Source: Lepisosteus oculatus
Taxonomy: Eukaryota > Chordata > Actinopteri > Semionotiformes > Lepisosteidae
Direction of reading: 5' to 3'
DNA: 64,000 bases
Assembly: GCF_040954835.1 (NCBI RefSeq)
Contig: NC_090698.1
Location: 40,477,501 to 40,541,500, forward strand
Shown: positions 13,701 to 25,700 of the stretch, one piece after another
Numbering within the stretch: the stretch's first letter is position 1
How the letters are laid out: every line of letters starts with the position of its first letter
The notes under the pieces: generated by a model
Told to the model about the DNA's origin: nothing
The model's input: the letters and a program-made list of their open reading frames with translations, nothing else
The model's database searches: none
Made by a program: the position numbers and the translations under genes

Positions 13701-16700
13701 GGGGTTGTAGTGAATTAGTTAAGGGGTAAAGGAGAAGAACGTTTTTTTTTTTAATTTGCCAATGGTATTTACCAATACCATTTTTTGGTATTTGTAAATC
13801 AGCTTAACTGTAAAGCACTCAGCAAAACCCTCTCAGTTAGATGGGGTGAACATTTCCCCTAGTGGCCCCCTGAACAAATCGCTTCCTAAATACAGCACAC
13901 ACTGTTCTGTTGAAATTACCATTATAATTAGGAGATCTTAGGGAACACAACTGGTAACTTAAAATCTCATTTTAGGTGCCAGCAGTATTCAACGCTTTCA
14001 GGAGAAGTACTTCATCTTTGCCCTGACACCACAACAAGTACGAGAAGTATGCATTTCCAGGTGAAAGTTATTTTCCATCCTTATTTGTAGTGATCGATGT
14101 TTTTGTTACACAATGTATCTTTAAATTTATATTTGACTGATTTGGTTTCGGAGATAAAAATAGTAAAGGTGTACTAATTAGGTGTGGCATGGTGGCGCAG
14201 AGGTTAATATTGCTTCCTCCAAGTACTCTGGTTTCCTCCCTAACAAGTACTGGTAGGTTAATTGGAAGCTGGGAACATTGTCCCTGGTGTGAGTGTGTGC
14301 ATGTCTGTATGTGTCTCTTTTTCCAGCAGTGGACTGGAGTCCTATCCAGGGTGTACCTTGCCTTCTGGCTGCAGCTTGCCTGGATTTTTGAGACATAGAA
14401 TATGGCAGAATATTAACGGCATATCACAAGATGCCATTTAGTCTCTTTGATTCCTACAATATTTGCTTATTGTGTGAGTCGAAGACTCCAAATGAAAAAG
14501 TGGAATGGTTGTAGGTGGCTTTTATGTTTCGTGTCCCAGAGGGAAAGGGTTAAGAAATGATTTATTTTTTGAACAACAGCCAAAAGTGCTTTTATCATGT
14601 TAATAAAACCATTATTCTTTCAGGTTTTGCTTTTCGGGGGGCGGTTTGTAGTTGCAAAATGTAAATGTTATGTGTTTTTTTTCAGGGATTTTCTCCCTGG
14701 TGGAAGAAGAGATTATATGGTCCAAATCCAGCTGAGGTAAGTGGAGGCAGATTCCAGTTTTCTTCACCACTGGCTGTGTTCACTTGCAAAAGTGAAAGAT
14801 TGCACTGTTTTGCCACGTTCCATCAGCGGTAACAATTTGCAAGTCTTCCAGAGAAAAAATACCCCTATCCACCTGTGATGGGCAATATTCCACTGTGATC
14901 AAATGTTATTAATGTGAATACTGATCCCGTTCAAAATATTAAATGAATACAGTATAAATAAACTGTCTTACAACTAAATATTATTCAATCTGAATAATAG
15001 CAAACATTTTTATGCTAAAAAACATCATATAGTACATTAACAATTTGGTAAATATACATGTTTTTTATTTTAAAAACATGATATGCTTCATAAACATTTA
15101 AGCATCTGGTATAAATTGTATAGGCCTATGTTTATTTAATAAATTTTGATTTTCATTAATAAGCACAAGTGCATGTAAAGAGAGGGTTAGTTATGATTGT
15201 CCCTTCAGAAAACAATGTAGTTGGATATGTATTCAGGGTCTGTAATATGTCAGTCCCAGCACAAGTCCCACCATTCAATTCTGGCATTTTCCAACTACCG
15301 ATAAATTCAGCCTGCACAAGAATGAATCCAATGGTTTGGAAGTGAACATGCTTTTGTCTTCTGGTACACAGGGGGAGCTACTCACCTGTTTAAGAGCTGA
15401 GAGGGTATTGCCTGGTACAACCTTATTTTTTGGGAAGTACCAAGATGTGTGAGGTATCTTTTCTACTGCAGTGTCATGATCCTACATGGAGTGGCTCTCC
15501 ATGTTAATGTGGAGTATACCTTTCATAATGAGTCACATTAATATGACATTAGAAGCTTCATCTGGTTTTCCAGAAGTACACATATTAATTATGAATTTTA
15601 AAAGATAGCACTACTGTGTGGCATAATTTTAAAATTAATTATATACAATATATTTTAAGTATTAAAAATATTTAAGTTTTCCCCCCAGGTTAAAATTACC
15701 TGTAGTGTAGAATCATTCATTATCAGATTCTATAAGCAATTAAGCTGTAATTTCCTTTCTAAAACATGGAATGTTTTGAGTATTCCTCATAAGTACAATT
15801 TACAGTATCCTATCTATAAACGTAATCCATCAGCGTTTATCTGACAACCGTTCTTTATATTTCCTTCAGAATAGTTGCTTAAAAAATGCCTACTATGCCT
15901 TTTGTTAACACCACTTAATGTAAATAGAGTATGCCCTTCAATGGCATTGACTTTGTAATTTAGGATTATAAACCTTTTTATTGTTTATTCCTTCAATTAA
16001 AGTAACCGAGTGCTTCAAAGGCGGCACAAAATGTGTATTGCAGTTTGATTCAAGATTTTTTATTTGCCATATACAACAAGTGTTTTGGAATGCTTACTCG
16101 TTCAGCTCCACCCAGTAACAGGAGAGAAAAAAACCCCCGGCACAAATGACTAGCAGACATGGACAATAATTTAGAGAGGATCCTAACCTGTCACAGTCCG
16201 GGCAATCCCAACAGAGTAAAGAAGCGCAGAGCATATGAATGTGGATGTTACAAGAAATTTGCCAACTGTGATTTGAGTGTGAAGAATGAAGTATGCAGGC
16301 ATTTTAAGTTAGGCTTTTGTTAAGTTTAAGTTAGGAGTCACATATAAATGCTGATCTTGATAACAGATATACAAATGGGATCTTGATAACAGATAAGCCA
16401 TCATAGTGTATGAACATGTCTAAGTGAGCCACATTTGAAACTGAACAGAAAAAAATGTGACATTCTTCAATATGATGTTTCGTGTAGATGCAAAAAGATT
16501 TTGTTCCAAAACATAATTTGAAAACGAGGAGTATACCCTTAGAGTGCGTAATTTGGAAAGACTGGATGCAGTCAGAAATACAGTCTTTCAGACTTGTCTT
16601 TATAGTGTATCTCCTAACCTCAGCCTTGCTTGCATATGACATGTTATGTGGTTGGGGAACTGACACAGCAATCGTAAAGGAACTGTGAGACATATTGTAC

Positions 16701-19700
16701 CAAGAAACATGTACAGTGTATGGAGCAAAACTCCACTTAACAGGTGAAGTTATTTTTTTTTACCACTGTGCCTGTTTTCAGTGGCTACAATAAATAAAAT
16801 ATAGAATTCAATAATGCATTTATCCACATCAGTGTACCTTAATTATACAAATTCACAAACATGTCTTTTGGAGATTCACAAGGTTGCATTTTTACAGTGT
16901 GTCTTTTACCTTTGGCTTCAGGTTTTGCCTTGCAGAGACCAGTTGCCCTCAGGAAGACAACTATCCAAACAGTTTGTGCATAAAAGTGAATGGCAAACCC
17001 TTCCCATTACCGGTAAACATTTGTTTTTGTTCTTGACATTTTTACTGTTAAAGCTGACTAATACAGCAGTTAGACAAAGGAAGAAAAACATTATCTGAAT
17101 TATTGAATACATCACGTACTAATTTTTTCTCTTTATCTGCTAGATTTACTAGATTCTTTCTCTTTATTTACCTTATATGCTAGATGTTTGTGAACTGTGG
17201 ACAGATGATTCTTTTTAATAATGTTTATTTCAAAATAGTGTTATGCTAATATCTAATTTAAAAACTGTTTTACAAGTATGCTGTCATTTGTTTTGCATCT
17301 TGTAAATGCTTTGATTCATGAACTCCTATCTATAGGAAAGTGAAGTACAGTATGTCCTCTCTATGTGTTATACATAATGTAGTTCACCTTGCATGTTCTG
17401 CTATGAGTTTGCAAATGAAAGTTTGCTTTGTTATAGGGCTATCCTCCCCCTCCTAAAAATGGAGTGGAACAGAAAAGGCAAGGCCGGCCATTAAATATTA
17501 CTTCCTCGGTCAGATTATCATCCGCTGTGCCTAATCAGATTTCTGTCACATGGGCACCTGAAATTGGAAAGGTAAGCTTCTGTTTTACATTTCTAAAGCT
17601 TGACCTTTGTGGGTGAAATGTCCAACAGACAAAAATAGTATTAAAGGGGATTTTAATGTTTTACTTGTTTGAATAAGATTAACATGCAGCTGTTCTTTTT
17701 TGTGCTCAAAAAGTAAACGTTAAAGGTTACTACTAAGAGTAGGGTCCTTTACAACTGGTGCCATTTATTTTTGACTGATTAAGTTCCCCATTCAGTAGAC
17801 TAATCAGGGGTTGTAAAAATTGTTTAGATAATCTTTGGTCTGTGTTAAATACCTCCACTGTGCTGTATGTTGGCCTTTTCCCATGTATACATTAAAATAA
17901 ATTAATGTAGCATTTGCTAAGTGTTTTAAAGTATCATCTGTTTTCGGGAATCATAATATTTAGTTCTTTTGTAAATAAACGTTTTATATAGATGTTGCTT
18001 TTCGCTTGCCCTCTTGTCTTAATGTGAAGGGGGGGATTATCAGAGAACAGGAAGGCTCATTAAGACATAATAATCAAAATCTCTATTATATTTGCAAAGG
18101 GGTTGCTACAACGTCTGTGTTGTGAAGGATAATTTTTTTTCTAAAATGGCTAATAACGCCCGATGAAAATATTTTTGCCTACAGCAGCTCAAGTGCATAA
18201 TTTAGGATCATGGTGGTATAAAACAAAAAATATTACTTAACTGAATATAAAAATTGGAAGGTGAATCTTGCAGCAATTTTCTGAAGGGTCCATATAAAAT
18301 CTGAACCAGTCTGTTCCAAAGCAGCTGCACAACACCTTACAGCAGCCTTAAAGAACTCAACAAGAAAGTGAGCAAAATAAGAAAACTCTGTTGTAGTAGC
18401 ATGTAATCAATGCATTTAGCTAATCACCTTATGTTTGACAACTTTATTCAGTATTTTACAGGATAAAATTAACTTGCATCTCAAACTGTCATGAAACAAA
18501 ATTGTATTGTTTTCCTCTTGGTTTTCTCAAACTGTTAAGTTAAAGGGGAGTGTCATTGTCCATTTGCCCTTTTGTAATATGCAACAGCTTATGATTGTTT
18601 CTCATACAGGTACAGGGCTTTTAACCGCAACGTGTAGGTGTATGCGTGATTAAGGAACAAGTTAAAGAGCAGAAAGGAAACGCAACGTTTTGGCTGTGGA
18701 GCCTTCTTCGGGTGTCAATCTTATGCCTTAAATTTTACACCCGAAGCATGCTACCTAATTGAACTACTATCAGTGATTAATCTTTAATTAGGTCTGTTAC
18801 TACTCATTTGTTAATATTGTTGTTCTGACTCAGCAACTGCATTTCTCCTAGATGAACATATAGTACATAAAATGTCAGCGTGTATTGAAATACATTGCAA
18901 TATGTGCATTTTGTCTTTTGATTGTTTTTTTTTTTTGCAAAGCAGAGTATGCTTTTTTGCTGGCCTATTTTTTTTGTATCTAGTATGTCTTTTGTTTTCT
19001 GTTTTTCAGACATATTCTATGTCTGTGTACCTTGTGAGGCAGCTCACATCTTCATTGCTTCTGCAGAGGCTAAAAATGAAAGGCATTAGAAACCCTGACC
19101 ATTCTAGAGCTCTAAGTAAGTGTCACACTTGTGATTTAGAATCTTGTACCAGCTTAAATCGAAAACTGTGTGTAATAACATGTTCACATTGGAATGATCA
19201 GCAAACTTCAAAAGGTTGATCTTATACATCAAGATTTGTTCCATATGCATGTCTATTTTACTTTGTCCAGTCATGTGACATGAAGAACTGAAAAGTCTGT
19301 GTTTTAGTATTGTAGTGCTGTACCATTTTTGTATGATTTGCTTTAATACTCTATTATTATACTGTTTATTATATTATCAACCTGTGGAATTTGGTTATTA
19401 CTTTGTTTCATATTTGTTTGTTTCACTAATAGGCTAAAACCTTCATGGAGAGCTCTGAACCCCAAAATGGTGCTGAAATGAAACATCTTGTGCTTTTTTC
19501 TCTCCATGTATTAATTAGACTTTTGATTTTTTTTCCTCAGTTAAAGAAAAGCTGACTGCAGACCCTGACAGTGAGATTGCCACAACCAGTTTAAGAGTCT
19601 CGCTGATGTGCCCAGTAAGCTTTCTCTTATGTAATGAATGACATGCCAATTTGTTAAATTTCCTTCCCATCCTAAATTAGGTTTCTGACCTTTGGGTGCA

Positions 19701-22700
19701 CACACTTTCTCTTCTCTCCTCCAGCTTGGTAAAATGCGTTTGACAGTCCCATGCCGTGCAGTTACCTGCTCGCATCTACAGTGCTTTGATGCTGCTCTTT
19801 ACCTTCAGATGAATGAGAAGAAACCAACATGGATTTGTCCTGTATGTGACAAGAAAGCTGCTTACGAAAGTCTGATCATTGATGGGTGAGTAGACTCAAA
19901 TGACCTTGTCTGGTGACATCCAGGAAATTCCAGCTTTCCTAACCGTTCCTAACTCAGTTGAGGCAACATTCTTATTAGATTTAACACAGATGTATACACA
20001 CACCATCAGGTATTCTAAGATATTGTTCTCTTCTAGCTACAATGTGCCTAAATGACTGATAGGCCATCAGCTAATCAATACATACAGTGGTTGCGCCCAC
20101 CCGTATAGTTTGTTATTTTCTCTTTCAGGCTGTTCATGGAAATCCTGAATGACTGTACAGATGTGGATGAAATTAAATTCCAGGAAGATGGCAGCTGGTG
20201 TCCAATGAGACCAAAGAAAGAAACACTGAAAGTGTCGGCCCAGTGTAGCACAAAAATAGAAAGTAAGACCTTTAAAAATAACTTGTAATGTTGGTAGTGG
20301 GATTTTTTACATTTTTAATTTCCCATGCTTTTATTCATGGTTAACAGTTGAGCTGAAGCCTGTGTTCCTGTAGAATGTTGTGTGTCAAATAGGGAAACAG
20401 GGAAGTTACCCTTACCTTTCTAGGAAGGTGTTGGAGGTTGGGTGGCAGACAACTGAATGGCAGATGACAAAGATGGATTACCGTTTCCATCACTAATGAA
20501 CGTGGCACGTTTTCCTTTGGCTGAACTTAGCTTGATCTTGAAATGTAGCACAAGTAATACTTCCTTTGAAAATAAAATATTAAGTGATAAGAGGTAGGGC
20601 TTGGTCACATGACTATTGCCACTGTATTTCCCTGTCTTCTGGGGTAGTCGTGCTAGCAAGAAATCCACAACCAACAAGGCAATGACATGCAGACAACAGA
20701 CCTACAGGAAAGGTCAAACACTTGATTTTAATGAAAAAAGATTCTGGGGAAACAATGAAGTCAAATAGGTGCTGTGCTAGTGTAAAGTGCTGTAAGGTTT
20801 TTTGTCAGAGTACTTTTTAATTTTGTTTTGCTTAAGACCAATGTGCATTGTGGAAAACCTTGTCCAGTTTTCCTGCCTGATAGTTTCACTGTCTTATGAG
20901 CCAAGGTCTGGTCATGTTTAGTGTGTTATCTTTTTTTATTTTAATAATTTAAAAGTTTGCCACATCCCCTTCACAGCTGTGTTTATTTGTAAACTCCTCT
21001 TATGAAATAGTTTCCTTTTATGCACAAAGAGTTTTAAGAGTTGGAAATGAAAGGAAGTCATCTTGCTTGTTTGGTTGCTAGTAGCTAATTCACCTAGACA
21101 TCTTTTCCAGCCACTTCTAGAAGCAAACCAGGCAAGCAGCTTCAAGAACTAGGGATTTTATTTCAGTCCAACAACCCATGATAAAGAGCTGCCCTGTGTT
21201 TACTGTCTTCAATGCACTGTGTGCTGTAATGCATATGGATTTGTTGCACAGTTTCTTTAGCCTTTTTTTATTATTTTCTCCAAGGCAAAGGGGGTGTCCA
21301 TAAATTAATGTCAGGAATTTTTTTTATTCCAGAGCAGTATTTACTTCTAACATGTTGAATACTGTATATAATTGTATCTTCATCATTATAGGATAACAAA
21401 TATTCTTTTAGCATAAAACAGACCCCTCATCTCCTCAGTTCTGTTATCTCCTCCCCTTAATTATCCATCTATCAAGTCAGAGGCTTTCTTTAAAAGTCTT
21501 AATGTGTCATATCACACTTTATCTTAGCTTGTTAGCTTAGCTGGCCAAAAAAATTTGGCAAGCTTACTTTAATAACCAGTCCTTTCTAATTTCCTAATGT
21601 TTATGATGCAAATACTTTTTTAGTTTAGATCTTAGTATTTGAAATTATAAGACCTGGTATCCTGCCTGAATCTGTTTAAAGATTGATGCAAAATGTAATA
21701 TTTTCTAACCATTGGGAAACATTCTTTTTAAGAACCTGTTTGACTATCCTAGATACTTTATGTATGACATTTTTCATTTTGTAAAGTATCAGTGGATATA
21801 TAGCATTGGTTACAGTTGATTGATCAATTCTAAAAGTTGCTGGTTAATGCAATCTTTCTGTCACATTATTAAAAATGAGTAAATTTCCCAACCCAACGCA
21901 TACTGTCTGTACTCTCAAGATGAATTCCTGTGAGAAACAGTGAGATAAGTGTTATCTCTGCTGTGGGACAAAGACTTCATCATGTAAGTTGTTTTTGAAG
22001 TAGAGGAAAACACTACAGGGTTACATACAAGCAGCTTTTCAGGATCATTTCTAGTCAGTTTTACAGAGACACATTGGAATAATCTTTTTCAAAATGTTTG
22101 CAGGTTCAAGTCTTGTCAACAGGCCTTGTGCAGTGATGACAGCCAGTGACCCCAGCAGTTTGAAGAAGGCAGACATAATTGATCTCACTATAGAGAGCTC
22201 CTCTGAAGGTGAAGAAGAGGAAGAGGAGATACCACCACTCAAGAAACGCTGTCTGTACATGTCTAAGCCTGAGGAAGTGCATGGAAAAGGGTCAGTAATA
22301 ATATAAAGGGCGTTGTGCTTTCCTTTTTTTTGTTTGAAAGCGGGTGATAATGCATTAGATCAAACAATAGGAAGATGTAACTATCTACAGTCTCCATTGT
22401 TGACATATACTTATTTAATTTTTAAATAGCAGTGTTAGTTTAGTACTTTAAATTTAGGTTACTTGCAATGCAACATGCTGGTCTACATGAATTTTATTTT
22501 ATTTTTCTTTGTAATTTAGTTCATTTTATTATGAAATTAGTATTTTCATTTACAGTGACAGCATGGAGAAAGGCTGACATTTTTACAGCAGAGAATTTAC
22601 TGGAGCAGTCCTGAGAGAAGTACATTGACCTTTCTTACATATACAGTCTCTTACCTAGTCCAGAGCCCTAACAGCAAGTCCACGCTGTTAGTGTGGAGTA

Positions 22701-25700
22701 ACACATTGTGCTACTTTCAGATAAAATTGGGGGCATCAGTTTTCCATAAAACATCTTTGTATATTTTTTTTGATGTTTGCTTTGCAGGGTCTTAACTTAC
22801 CAGCCTTCAACTGTGCGAGTGCCAAATGTCCAAACCGTGGAAACATCATACATAACTTCTCCACTAGCTGATTATGCAGTTCCATTCCATCACTCAACCT
22901 TATCTACAATTTCAGCAGACATGCAAAGTAAGAATTTCTATTCTTACATCTACATTCTCATATTTAGTGAGATTAAAATCATTTTTTGTTGTTAAATAGT
23001 GCTGTCTTTCAGTATTTTGACAGTGGCAATTTTTGTTTTGGCTCTGTACTCCAGCACATTGGATCTGAAATGAAACGATGACGATGAGGTTAATGTGAAG
23101 AATGTCAGCTTTAATTCAAGGTTTTTTACGTCTATATTGGCTGAACCATATAGGAATTGCAGCCCTTTTTATGCAGAGTTCTCTCATTTTAGGGGACCAA
23201 ACGTAATTGCACACATTAACATAATCTTAAATAAAATGGTCATGTTTAGTCCTTTGTTGCAAATCCTTTGCAATCAATGACTGCTTGAAGTCTGCGACCC
23301 ATAGACATCACCAGACACTGAGTATCTTTCCTGGTGATGATCTGCCAGGCCTGTAATACAGCTATTTTCAGTTCCTGCTTGTTTTGGGGACTTTTTGTCT
23401 TTAGTCTTTTCTTGTCTTCAGTAAGTGAAACAGATGCTCAGTGGGATTCAGGTCGGGTGATTGACTTGGCCAGTCAAGAACATTCCGCTTTTTTGCTCTG
23501 AAAAACACCATAGTTGCTTTAGCTGTATGTTTGGGGTCATTGTCCCGCTGCCAGGTGCCATCCAATGAGTTTTCAGAATTCATCCTGCTGCTGCTGTCAG
23601 CAGTCGCATCATCAGTAATGACAAGTGAGCCAGTTCCACTGGCAGCCATACGTGTCCAAGCCACGACACTACCTCCAGCATGTTTCACAGATGAGGTGGT
23701 ATGTTTTGGATCATGAGCAGTTCCTTTTTCTCCCCACACTTTCCTCTTTCATTCACTATGGTTCTGGTTAAGACTTTGTCCCAGAACTCTGCAGGCTTTT
23801 TCCTGTACTTTTTAGCAAACTGGAACCTGGCCTTTCTGTTCTTGAGGCCTACCAGTGGTTTGCATCTTGTGGTGAACCCTCTGCCCTATGCTGGTGTATT
23901 CTTCTGTTTATGGTTGTCTTTGACAGATCTATGCCTGCATCCTGGAGAGTGTTCTATATCTGTTCAACAGTCGAAATGGTGTTTTTCTTCACGATTGAAA
24001 GTATTCTTTGGTCATCCACTACTTTGGTCTTCCAGGGCCTACCAGGTCGTTTGCTATTGCTAAGCTCACCCGTGTGTTCTTGCTTTTTAACAATGCACCA
24101 GACAGTTGATTTTGACACATCTAATGTTTTGGCTAGCTTCACGATGGCCCACTTTACTGGCATTGACACTTCTTTGGTCCTCATGTTGAGAGACAGCAGC
24201 AACAGACTCCAGATCCAAATGCCACATCTAGAATCAACTCTAGACCTTTTGATAGCTTTCTTGTGCATGAACTAACGATGCAACGACACACAGCTGGCCA
24301 AGAAACAACTGAGCAACCAATTCTCCACTTACTTTTGGTCCTCTAAAATGGGAGGACAATGTATAAAAAAGGCTGTGATTCCTATATGGTTCACCCAATA
24401 TAGATGTAAATACCCTTGAATTAAAGATGACATTCTGCACTTTAACTTCATAGTCATTGTTTCATTTCAAATCCAATGTGCTGGAGTACAGAGCCAAAAC
24501 AACAAAAATTGTCACTGTTGAAATACTTAGACTGCAATTACAGACTGTATATCTCTAATTTAAATATACTGATTTTTTCTTTTTCACATGGGTGAAATGT
24601 GGTTAATTTCAAAGAACTACAGTGATCTCTGCTATTACACGAGTTTCCAAAACGGAAATTGCCTCATACGCGATTGGTAAATAGGGGGAAGATGTCTTAC
24701 ATGGGAAAGTTGTCTTATATGCGATTTCATCCCTTACATGTTTGTTTTGCTCTGCGGAGTAACACAGTTGAAGGCGCCGGTCTGCGGAGGTATACACATG
24801 ATGCTCAGTTGTCCAATGTGCTTTGTTTTGGAAGTGCTAATTGGGAGGTGCTCCTCAATTTTCGTGCTGTTTTCCCTAAATCTTCTGCATTGCCGTAAAT
24901 AGTCTTGTCACAAGGACAAGGTGACAAGAAATGTGTCTAAGAAGCGTGCTGGTGATAAAATTTCAGGTTGTGAACTTTTTCAAGGTAAAGTCCTAAATGT
25001 ACTGTAGTATTTCTTTATTATGAATTTAACGTATTTAAACTGTGCTAAAATTTTTATTGGGATAATTATTACATTTGGTAAAGCTTTGGTTAGACATTTG
25101 GTTAGGTTTTGAATGGTCTGCCCCTAACCCTATTTTTCCCATAAGTCCTGTTATTTTTATTGCACTATTTTGCATAACACGAGGTTTTACAGGAAAGCAT
25201 CTTATCGCGTTATAGCAGAGATACCTGTATGTGGCTTTGCTCTTGACAACATTTTCCATTTCACATATTATCACCGACTGATTGTGGATTTTTACAGTAT
25301 TTTTTGTGCTGTTTTCTGATTAATTTCTCCAATTTACCTTTTAGGTCTAGGTTTATTCTCATTGATACAAGGAGACCCTCAGGTATGTTTTCTTATTGTT
25401 CTTTACAGATTAAACTGTTACACATCTTACCTATATTTGGGTTCAATGCATTTTCATTAGTAGAAAGTCAAGTATATGCAAGCAAAATGTTTATAGTAAG
25501 TAAAGTAATTTAGGGCTTTATTCCTTATCATTTTTATGACATATGGCTGAGTCTAGAACGGCCATGTGTAATTATATTAAAGATGCAGCCATTCAAAGTG
25601 TGCGGTACAGACACCGCAGTACAGATACCGCAGGTAAGATGACACGCGATACCGCGGTGCGTGATTGGTTGACCGACAGGGGCACTCGTGGTCTGTTGGT

